Origin: Elymus sibiricus
Lineage: Eukaryota; Streptophyta; Magnoliopsida; Poales; Poaceae
Length of the DNA stretch: 64,000 nt
Assembly: GCA_039707655.1 (NCBI GenBank)
Contig: CM077664.1
Location: 198,084,195-198,148,194 of the forward strand
Direction of reading: 5' to 3'
In this document: positions 53,007 through 62,132 of the stretch, in pieces
Position numbering within the stretch: position 1 is the first letter of the stretch
How the letters are laid out: each line of letters begins with the position of its first letter
Made by a program: the position numbers and the translations under genes
Notes under the pieces: generated by a model
The model's database searches: none
What the model was told of the DNA's origin: nothing
Seen by the model: only the letters and a program-made list of their open reading frames with translations

Positions 53007-53342
53007 GGTGATCTAGATCTGTCAGAAAAACAGCCCGAAACAAGAACAGAGGGAAAACTTGCGACACGGTGGTCAAAACACCCATGAGTATATACAAAGA
53101 ATTTTTATCTTGCAGAACAAGCATACGAGAGGAAAACGGAGCCGGGAGGGCACACGAGGGGCCCCAAGGCATCACGGCGCGCCCCAGGGGGTGTCGCGCC
53201 CTGTTGCCTTGTGGGCGACTCGTGGGTCCCCTCGGTTGTTTCTTATTTTTGTAATTTTTCTAAAATTCCAAAACAAACAGAAATAATTTTTATGGATTTT
53301 TTTGGAGTCGGTTTACTTACCGTATCACATACCTACCCCTTT
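53007..53342 (-). promoter_or_regulatory. U3-like module upstream of the accessory ORF
   Basis: The plus-strand stretch 53150-53236 (GAGGGGCCCCAAGGCATCA ... TTGCCTTGTGGGCGACTCG) resembles LTR sequence at 50605-50690, just upstream of the LTR TATA box. Downstream on the minus strand is TGTATATACTC near 53088-53095, then a possible acceptor TTCTGACAG|ATCTAG before the ATG. It looks like an internal copy of the element's own promoter. Confidence 0.5.
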
Positions 53343-55512
53343 TCAGGGTTCTGGAGCATTCCAGAAGGACTCTTTGATGTGTTCCTCCAGTGTCATTGTC
53401 TGAATAATATTAGTTTCAACATTAATGGGAGTACCTGAGATATAGTGCTTAATTCTTTGTCCATTCACTACTCTAGGATTATTGCCTTTGGAGTTGTTTA
53501 TTTTGATGGCTCCGGAGCGATAAACTTCTTCGATGATATACGGTCCTTCCCATTTAGAGAGAAGTTTTCCTGCAAAAAATCTTAAGCGAGAATTGTACAA
53601 TAAAACATGATCACCTACTTTGAATTCCCATTTTTGGATTCTCTTATCATGCCATCTTTTAACTTTTTATTTAAACAACTTGGCATTTTCATAAGCTTGT
53701 GTTCTCCATTCATCTAGAGAGCTAATATCAAATAACCTCTTTTCACCGGCAAGTTTAAAATCATAGTTAAGTTCTTTAATTGCCCAATATGCTTTATGCT
53801 CTAACTCAAGAGGTAAATGACATGCTTTTCCATAGACCATTTTATATGGAGACATACCCATAGGATTTTTATAAGCAGTTCTGTAAGCCCATAGTGCATC
53901 ATCAAGTTTCTTAGACCAATTCTTTCTCGATCTATTAACGGTCTTTTGAAAATTTAATTTTATTTCTCTATTAATTAATTCAACTTGACCACTAGACTGA
54001 TGATGATAAGGAGATGCAATTCTATGATTAACATCATATTTAGCAAGCAATTTACGGAAAGCACCCTGAATAAAATGTGAACCACCATCAGTCATTAAAT
54101 ATCTAGGGACTCCAAACCTCGGAAATATAACTTCTTTAAGTATTTTAATAGAAGTGTTATGATCAACACTACTAGTTGGAATAGCTTCTACCCACTTAGT
54201 AACGTAATCAACAGCAACTAAAATATGAGTATACCCGTTGGATTTAGGGAAAGGCCCCATATAATCAAAACCCCAAACATCAAATGGTTCAATAACAAGT
54301 GAATAATTCATAGGCATTTCCTGACGTCTACCAAAATTACCAATTCTTTGACATTCATCACAACAAAGGACAAACTTACGTGCATCTTTGAAGAGAGTAG
54401 GCCAATAAAAACCAGATTGTAATACCTTGTGTGCAGTTCTGTCTCCCGCATGGTGCCCTCCGTATGCTTCGGAGTTACACTTTCATAGGATTTGTTCCTG
54501 TTCATGCTCAGGTACACAACGTCTAATAACACCATCTACTCCTTCTTTATATAAATGTGGGTCATCCCAAAAGTAATGTCTTAAATCAAAGAAGAACTTT
54601 TTGTTTTGTTGGTATGTGAAACTAGGTGGTATATATTTAGCAACAATGTAATTAGCATAATCTGCATACCAAGGAGTATTACGAGAAGCATTTGTCACAG
54701 CTAATTGTTCATTAGGGAAATCATCATTAATAGGCAGTGGGTCATCAAGAACATTTTCCATTCTAGACAGATTATCAGCTACAGGATTCTCAGCTCCCTT
54801 TATATCAATAATATGCAAATCAAATTCTTGTAGCAAAAGAGCCCACCTAATAAGTCTTGGTTTAGCATCTTTCTTTTCCATAAGCTATTTAATAGCAGCA
54901 TGATCAGTGTGAATAGTAACTTTGGACTCCACAATGTAAGATCTGAATTTATCACATGCAAACACAACTGCTAAAAATTCTTTCTCAGTAGTAGCATAAT
55001 TTCTTTGAGCACTATCTAGAGTTTTACTAGCATAATGAATAACATTCAATTTCTTATCAACTCTTTGTCCTAGAACATCACCAACAACATAATCACTAGC
55101 ATCACACATAATTTCAAAGGGTAGGTTCCAATCAGGTGGTTCAACAATAAGTGCAGAAATTAAGGCTTTCTTAAGTATTTCAAAGGCTTCTACACAATCA
55201 TCATCTAAAACAAATGGCACATCTTTTTGCAAGAGATTAGTAAGAGGCCTAGAAATTTTAGAGAAGTATTTTATAAACCTTCTATAGAAACCAGCATGAC
55301 CAAGGAAACTTCTGATACCTTTGATATCTTTAGGACATGGCATTTTCTCAATATCATCAACTTTAGCTTTATCAACTTCAATACCTCTTTCAGAAATTTT
55401 ATGCCCAAGGACTATACCTTCATTCACCATAAAGTGATACTTCTCCCAATTCAAGTTAAGATTAGTTTCTTCACATCTCTACAAAATTCGATCAAGGTTG
55501 CTTAAGCAATCA
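53343..55512 (-). pseudogene. Athila-like RT C-terminus, RNase H and integrase
   Basis: A single phase carries RT connection (LGHKISERGIEVDKAKV), RNase H (MCDASDYVVGDVLGQR, TIHTDHAAIK), the integrase zinc region (GGHHAGDRTAHK, CCDECQRIG) and the core with all three acidic residues (VWGFDYMGPFP, LMTDGGSHF, SSGQVELINREIK). In-frame stops are at 54887-54885, 54485-54483 and near 53669. The C-terminus (FFAGKLLSKWEGPYIIEEV) is the usual post-integrase GPY/F-type module. Integrase would be functional but for the stops. Confidence 0.88.
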
Positions 55513-57054
55513 TCAAAAGAAGTTCCGTAAACAAAAAAAATCATCCATGAAAATCTCAACAATCTTTTCACAAAAGTCAGAGAATATAGCAGTCATACAT
55601 CTTTGAAAGGTTGCAGGTGCATTACATAAACCAAAAGGCATACGACGATAAGCATAAGTTCCAAAAGGACAAGTAAAGGTGGTTTTCTCTTGATCTTCAG
55701 GTGAAACTGGTATTTGAGAAAAAACAGAATAACCATCTAGGAAGCAAAAGTGTGTATGCTTAGATAATCTTTCCAACATTTGATCAATAAAAGGCAGGGA
55801 GTAATGATCTTTCCTAGTAGCTTTATTTAATTTTCTGAAATCAATTACTATCCTATAACCAGTTACAATTCTTTGTGGAATAAGTTCATTTTTATCATTA
55901 GGAACAACGGTAATACCTCCTTTCTTAGGAACACAATGAACAGGACTTACCCATCTACTATAAGCTATGGGATAGATTATACCTGCCTCCAGAAGCTTTA
56001 ATATTTCAGTTCTTACCACATCCTTCATTTTAGGATTCATCCTTCTTTGATGATCAACGACGGGTTTAGCATCTGGCTCCATGTGAATTTTATGCTGACA
56101 TAAAGTGGGACTAATGCCCCTAAGATCATCGAGAGTATATCCAATAGTGGCGCGGTGCTTCTTCAGAGTTTTAAGTAATCTCTTTTCTTCATGCTCTGGA
56201 AGGTTAGCCCTAATAATAACAGGATATATCTTCTTTTCATCCAGATAAGCATATTTAAGTGTATCAGGTAATTGCTTTAATTCGAACACAGGATCACCCT
56301 TCGGTGGAAGAGGATCTCCCAAGGTTTCAACATGCAAATTATGTTTAAGAATAGGTGCTTGTTTAAAGAATAGCTCATCTATTTCATTTCTTTCATTCAT
56401 ATGCATATCATTCTCATGGTCCAGCAAATATTGTTCTAAAGGATCAGTAGGAGGCACATCAATAGAAGCAAGACCTATAATTTCATCTTTATTGGGTAAT
56501 TCTTTATCATGAAGTTGTCTACTAAACTCAGAGAAATAAAATTCATGAGATATATCACCAAACTTAACTCTAACCTTCTCTTTAACACAATCAATTTTAG
56601 CATTAACGGTATTCAAGAAAGGTCTACCGAATATAATGGGACACAAATTATCTTGTTGTGAACCAAGTACTAAGAAATCAGTAGGGTATTTGATTTTACC
56701 ACACAAGACTTCAACATCTCTAACAATCCCAAGTGGTGTAATAGTATCTCTATTCACAAGCTTAATAGTAACATCAATATCTTCTATCTCAACAGGTGCA
56801 ATATCATGCATTACTTCTTGATATAAAGAGAACGAAATAGCACTCACACTAGCACCCATATCACATAAACCATGATAGGAATGATCTCCGATCTTAACAG
56901 AAACAACATGCATGCCAACTACAGGCTTGTTCTTGTCTAACATATCTCGTTCATTTCTAACAGGTTTAGCAATTCTAGCTGACTCATCACAAAAATAAAT
57001 AACATGCCCATCAATATCATCAACCAAAAGATCTTTAACCACTGCAATATTAGG
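55513..57054 (-). pseudogene. Athila-like protease and RT N-terminal half
   Basis: Encodes an aspartic protease (LCDMGASVSAISFSLY), then RT with RIVIDFRKLNKATRKDHY, FCFLDGYSVFSQIPV, MPFGLCNAPATFQRCM and the catalytic FMDD. Directly after FMDD a run of eight T on the coding strand (plus-strand A8 at 55533-55540) moves the ribosome out of frame; seven T would give FMDDFFVYGTSFDDCL-type continuation. The catalytic residues themselves are intact. Confidence 0.88.
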
Positions 57055-57861
57055 TTAAACTTTAATTTGTTCAGGGGGTCTAGGTGTTCTTATATTACTT
57101 TTGTTAACCACAGTTGAAGCTTTAGCATGTTTCTTAATCCTAACAGGGAAGGGAGGTTTCTCAATATAAACAGTAGGCACAACTGGATCAACATTGTAAA
57201 CAATTGTTTCTTCTTTAACACTAACAAGTTTTTCATTTAATTCTATAGGTGGATGATATTTAAACCATTTCTCTTTAGGGAGATCAACATGAGCAGCAAA
57301 AGATTCACAAAAAGTAGCTACTGTCTCAGAGTCAAGTCCATATTTAGTACTAAACTTATGAAAAGCATCAGTTTCCATAAAAGATTTAACACAATCAAAT
57401 TCAAGATTTATACCTGACACTTTACCTTTGTCGATTTCCCAATCTTCAGAGTTACGTTTAATTCTTTCCAGAAGATCCCATCTGAATTCAATAGTTCTCT
57501 TCATAAAGCAACCAGCAGAAGAAGTGTCGAGCATGGATTGATAATTATGAGAAAGCTGAGCATAAAAGTTCTGAATAATTATTTCTCTTGAGAGCTCATG
57601 ATTGGGGCATGTGTGCAACATATACTTAAGCCTCCCCCAAGCTTGAGCGATACTTTCTACATCAAGAGGCCAAAAATTATATATATAATTCCGATCACGA
57701 TGAACCAAATGCATAGGATAAAATTTCTGGTGAAATTCCAGCTTCAACCGGTTCCAATCCCATGTTTCAGTATCATCACATAGCCTATACCATGTCAATG
57801 CCTTTGCCCCCAAAGATAAAGGGAATACTTTCTTCTTAACTCCATCTCCACCAAGCTTCAA
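57055..57861 (-). pseudogene. Athila-like gag, main segment
   Basis: An open frame of 268 codons continuing gag after the insertion: KLGGDGVKKKVFPLSLGAKA, then TWYRLCDDTETWDWNRLKL and LSREIIIQNFYAQLSHNYQS. TAA at 57057-57055 separates it from the protease frame, which is in the same phase, so gag and pol were one ORF before the stop arose. No CCHC zinc knuckle is seen, as in other Athila-type Gag proteins. Confidence 0.85.
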
Positions 57862-58425
57862 AATATGGGATATCGGGTTCGTATCGGTTTGGCTTCGACA
57901 TATCGGATGTCGGATATCGGGTGATATATCGGACGATATGTAGATATATCGGAGATAACATGTCTAGTTTTTTTTATTATTCTTGTTCAAAACATTTACT
58001 TTTAGTAAAACAAAATGTATGTGTCAATGCTTTAACATGACACTTTTAAATTCCTAGTTTATTAACTTATTGATTAAGAAACTATTAAGAAAAGATTCAC
58101 AAAATCCTTACTCTATGATTAAAAACAATACGATATATTTGTATTTGTACGAAACATTGTGCATGACTTTGATAATATATAATGAAGTTGTAAATGCATA
58201 ATCTTATTTCACTGCATTCTAATAAATAATTGTTGTTATCTACGTATCATTCTATATCGGTGGACATATCGGACTATGATATCGGCCATATCGGTCGATA
58301 TTTCGGTCCATATCGGATGATATGTTTGAAAATGATATTGACAAAATGATATGTTATGTTTATATCGGTAGAGCCCTAAAAGTGATATATCGGCCTATAT
58401 ATCGGTCGTATCGGCTTTGATTTAA
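57862..58425. mobile_element. ATATCGG-rich insertion in Athila-like gag (unclassified, MITE-like)
   Basis: About 560 bp with no ORF, AT-rich, whose ends carry many copies of ATATCGG and related strings (left GGGATATCGGGTTCG ... GGATATCGGGTGATATATCGG; right ATATCGGTGGACATATCGG ... TATATATCGGTCGTATCGG). It is absent from the gag reading frame it splits. Clear terminal inverted repeats and a TSD could not be fixed by eye; borders are good to about 5 bp. It may be a MITE or a non-autonomous DNA transposon. Confidence 0.65.
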
Positions 58426-58672
58426 AAGCTTGATCTCCACATAAACCTGCAAGTTTAAACAATCCACAAATTTCATCCACATATATCAAGTGCACATCAT
58501 GATGCACCGTTCCATCTCCTGCATAAAGATTAGCTAGCAGTTTCTCTATCATACCCAAAGGGATTTCATAATAAATATTTTTAGTAGGTTCAGTAGGTTG
58601 AGGAGCAACTCTCAATGCTTCCAGTCGAGGTGAAGATACCCCGAACAAGCCCCTCAAAGGATTACTTTCCAT
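58426..58672 (-). pseudogene. Athila-like gag, N-terminal segment
   Basis: ATG at 58672 (MESNPLRGLFGVSSPRLEA) opens gag. The frame runs through VDEICGLFKLAGLCGDQAFK and is then cut by the ATATCGG-rich insertion. It resumes beyond the insertion at 57861. Confidence 0.78.
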
Positions 58673-58749
58673 AGTGAGAAGTGACAGTAAATTTCAGAAC
58701 GTAATATAAATGTTTCCTTACCAAATTCCACTCATCATAGGCGCTTCAC

Positions 58750-58767
58750 TCCCCGGTAACGGCGCCA
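58750..58767 (-). other. Primer-binding site of the Athila-like element
   Basis: TGGCGCCGTTACCGGGGA on the minus strand, 11 bases after the LTR end. It differs at one base from the PBS at 27803, linking both elements to one priming tRNA type. Confidence 0.8.
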
Positions 58768-58778
58768 GAAAAGAGTCT

Positions 58779-60247
58779 TGATGACCCACAAGTATAGGGG
58801 ATCAATCATAGTCCTTTCGATAAGAAAGAGTGTCGAACCCAACTAGGAGCAGAAGGAAATGACAAGCGGTTTTCAGCAAGGTATTCTCTGCAAGTACTGA
58901 AAGTAGCGGTAACAGATAGTTTGGTAGCAAGGTAATTCGTAACAAGTAACAAGTAGTAATGGTAACAAAGGTGCAGCAAGGTGGCACAATCCTTTTTATA
59001 GCAAAGGACAAGCCGGAACGAACTCTTATAATAAGCAAAGCTCTCGAGGACACATGGGAATTTCATCTAGTCACTTTCATCATGTTTGTTTGATTCGCGT
59101 TCGCTACTTTGATAATTTGATATGTGGGTGGACCGGTGCTTGGGTGCTGTTCTTACTTGAACACGACTCCCACTTATGATTACCCCCTCTCGCAAGCATC
59201 CGCAACTACGAAAGAAGAATTAAGATAAATCTAACCATAGCATGAAACATATGGATCCAAATCAGCACCTTACGGAATAGTGCATAAACTAGGGTTTAAG
59301 CTTCTGTCACTCTAGCAACCCATCATCTAATTACTACTCCACAATGCCTTCCCTTAGGCCCAAAGATGGTGAACTGTCATGTAGTCGACATTCACATGAC
59401 ACCACTAAAGGAAGCAACAACATACATATCATCAAAATATCGAACGAATTCCAAATTCACATGATTACTAATGACAAGACTTCTCCCATGTCCTCAAGAA
59501 CAAAAGTAACTACTCACAAATCATATTCATGTTCAAGATCAGAGGGGTATTGAATATCATTAAGGATCTGAACATATAATCTTCCACCAAATAAACCAAC
59601 TAGCATCAACTACAAGATGTAATCAACACTACTAGCAACCCACATGTACCAATCTGAGGTTTTGAGACAAAGATTGAATACAAGAGATGAACTAGGGTTT
59701 GAGATGAGATGGTGCTGGTGAAGATGTTGATGAAGATTGGTCCTCCCATGATGAGAGGATCGTTGGTGATGTCGATGGCTTCGATTTCCCCCTCCCAGAG
59801 GGAAGTATCCCCGGCGGAATCGCTCCGCCGGAGAGCAAAATAGCTCCTGCCCAGGTTCCGCCTTGAGACGGCGGCGCTTCGCCCCGAAAGTCTTCTCATT
59901 AATTTTTTTAGGGCAAAAGACTTTATATAGCAGAAGGAGGGGCCCCACAAGGCATCAGGGCCTTGTGGGCAACTGGTGGGTCCCCTCTAGTATCTCTTTT
60001 CTCCAGTATTTTTTATATATTCAATAAAAAATCTCCGTGAAATTTCAAGTCAATTGGAGCTCTGTAGGATAGGTGTCTCTGATGTAGCTATTTCAGGTCC
60101 AGAATTCCAGCTGCCGGTATTCTCCCTCTTCATATAAATCTTGCAAATTAAGAGAGAAAAGGCATAAGAGTTGCATCATAAAGTGAAATAATGATCAAAA
60201 ACATTATAAATAACAGTTGGAAATCATGATGCAAATTGGACGTATCA
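58779..60247 (-). repeat. 5' LTR of the Athila-like element
   Basis: 1469 bp, colinear with 49433-50941 but lacking about 50 bp of GC-rich U3 sequence near 59940-59960 (the GCGCGCCCAGGG stretch of the other copy). TATATAAA is at 59922-59929 on the minus strand. Confidence 0.93.
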
Positions 60248-60252
60248 CTCGT

Positions 60253-60566
60253 CATAAGTGGCATTTACACAAATGTCAAGCAGTACAAACAAGAAATCAT
60301 ATGCAAGATCCAAACAATATCACACTAGCAAGTTAAAGGTGTCTCGTCGTCATAAGTGATTGATGCAGGATAGACACGAACAGTACTTCGATGTTAGAAC
60401 ATGTAATAGACAGATGTAGTATATGCGAAAAAAGGATGACATGCCATGTTAACATGTATAATGTGTAAACTAAGCAGATGCAATTTAATCAAATTAGAAG
60501 CAATACAAGCTAGACACCATATGCAACATGCAAGCAAATATCACACTGCCAAGCTAGAGAAAGCAC
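60253..60566 (-). repeat. CACTA intron remnant with tandem diverged repeats
   Basis: Copies of an element containing CTAGACACCATATG, ATATCACAC and AAGTTAAAGGTGTCTCGTC occur at about 60272-60358 and 60451-60556, and again at 49314-49431. They are probably tandem duplications in the CACTA first intron. No ORF. Confidence 0.55.
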
Positions 60567-60690
60567 CTGGGATGCTGGAGTAGGGTTGTTGGGCAAATCA
60601 TATTTACTTGGAACTTCTACTGCACTAGCAGTAGTAGCAGAATCTCTAGAGCGCCTCCTTACTGTGGAGCCAGAAGACCGCCATCAGCCC
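60567..60690 (-). pseudogene. Paralogous CACTA-like exon next to the right copia element
   Basis: The minus strand encodes RRRSRDSATTASAVEVPSK and ends in a donor CATCCCAG|GTGCTT. Sequence context (a preceding CTTGTCAAGTCAAACCCAC) matches that around 35470-35500, so this looks like a duplicated first exon. The upstream border is not resolved. Confidence 0.45.
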
Positions 60691-60758
60691 CTGCCTTACT
60701 TTTTTCCTTCCTCTCTCTTACTTTTTTTGCCTTGTCAAGTCAAACCCACAAGAAAAAT

Positions 60759-62066
60759 TGTTGGTGAAATAATTTGCCTCCGTATGTTTTGGAGATTGTT
60801 GACATAAACAGTGAGGGACTGATGTGTTTGCTAGTGCACACAGAGTAACAGGTCCCTGGAGTCAAGAGGAGTTTGGTTCAAACTCTGAAGAAAATTCCCT
60901 GCGTGGCAGTGAAGGTTATCACCGAAGATTATGATGACAAGAGTGACCCCTCAAAAATTGCTGATGCAAAGCAATTGATTCGGTGCTCGTCCGAAGAAAG
61001 TGACTGCGGCCAAGAAGATTGAAGCCGAAGTGAAGATGTAGCATTTATTTCATTGTTTCTCTTCTCTTTATTGGGTCATAGGACCACCGTACTACTAAGA
61101 GGGGTGTAGCGTTCGAAGCTTTGATTCTTTGATGCTAAACCCAAATCCTATGAAAGTTGCGAGAGAAATCTCTTTGTGTTCCGAGCAAATACTTGCCAGC
61201 AAGAGACTGTGATCTTCTTCGCTGCGACAGATTTGTCTCTGACCAAGGAGTTAGCATTACTTGTTCCTCAAGTAATGTTATCGTTGCTCTTAAAATCCGA
61301 CCGTTGTGAACGTGTCGGTTGGCCATTGGCTGGACCGCGTGTCCAAAATGGTCATTTCCCACCAGGGAAGGCTGCGGCTATAAATAGCCACCCCGCACCG
61401 GCGTTGTCCAGTGGCTGCTCCGTTTGATTCTGAGAAGATTGTTGAGCAACCCCCTCTCCGAGAGATTTGAGTTTAAAATCCAATGAGAGAAAACCCTAGA
61501 GCCGAAAAATTAGATAGTGGTTCAGCATCACTCGAATCTAAGTCCAGTACGCTCCGCCTATTACTCTTGAGAGCTACGAACTCTCTAGACGGTTAGGTGT
61601 CAATTTCTTCAGAGACCAAGAGTAATTGTGGTTCTCGAAGAAGAAGTCGGTAGAGGTTTGGAGATCGCCTCAAGCATCTACCACGAGTGATCGGCATTGG
61701 TTGACGAACCAATTGTCGAGGAGAATAGGGCGAAGAGAGTTTATCTTCTGTGTTAAATCACAACCCCTCCAACCAGACGTAGTCCTTTTGCAGAAGGGCG
61801 AACTGGTCTACCAAATTCCTTGTCGCCATCGAGCATCACTGGTCACCTCTGCTACTCCCCTTTACATTCGAACTGTGCTATATGACATATTTCAATCATG
61901 TGATTTGTCTCGATGCATGCTCTTAGTTTCCATTCGGTAGTTTGTATTCGCTCACTGTACACTGTTTTCATTCGTTCTGCTGCTGGGTTCCAAGAGTTTT
62001 GATATTTCTAAAGAAAATTTAAAACTCCCATTCACCCCCCTCTGGTAGACATACTTCGTTCCTACA
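60759..62066 (+). repeat. 5' LTR of the right Maximus-like element
   Basis: 1308 bp, TGTTGGTGAAAT ... GTTCCTACA. Conserved blocks with the LTR at 47-1637 include the first 60 bp, the GGCTATAAATAGCC promoter (61376-61389) and the ACAACCCCTCCAACCAGACG block; the rest has diverged. Confidence 0.92.
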
Positions 62067-62068
62067 AT

Positions 62069-62080
62069 TGGTATCAGAGC
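62069..62080 (+). other. Primer-binding site of the right Maximus-like element
   Basis: TGGTATCAGAGC two bases after the LTR, identical to the site at 1640-1651. Confidence 0.92.
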
Positions 62081-62132
62081 AAGGTACTCCTTGACTCTGT
62101 TCATTTTGGTCTAACCACCTTGGAGTTTAAGT

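Larger units (their letters stand above)
49433..60247 (-). mobile_element. Athila-like Ty3/gypsy element with post-pol accessory ORF
   Basis: A complete 10.8-kb element with TSD CTCGT at 49428-49432 and 60248-60252. It reads right to left: 5' LTR 58779-60247, PBS 58750-58767, gag from 58672 (interrupted by a 0.56-kb insertion), protease, RT, RNase H and integrase to 53343, accessory ORF 52494-53006, noncoding 3' region, 3' LTR 49433-50941. No chromodomain is seen after integrase. All catalytic motifs I can check are present, but stops and one frameshift interrupt the frame. Confidence 0.93.
25201..60758 (-). mobile_element. CACTA-like (En/Spm) element, host of all later insertions, broken into four parts
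   Basis: Readable parts are 25201-26126, 33341-35584, 49267-49432 and 60248-60758. After removing the three gypsy elements with one TSD copy each, these form one minus-strand locus with spliced exons, an ORF end at 25937 and a GGCCC-rich repeat region beyond it. Exon motifs (VKHWSDPKYQ; EIFKDCHTSKTKG) match CACTA-associated plant transposase-type proteins from memory. Neither terminal CACTA inverted repeat is visible, so the element's ends are outside or lost. Class assignment is good, boundaries are not. Confidence 0.65.

Noticed and set aside
57853..58431. AAGCTT as the TSD of the ATATCGG-rich insertion
   Set aside because: AAGCTT flanks both sides, but removing one copy with the insert would break the gag frame, so the match is probably chance.
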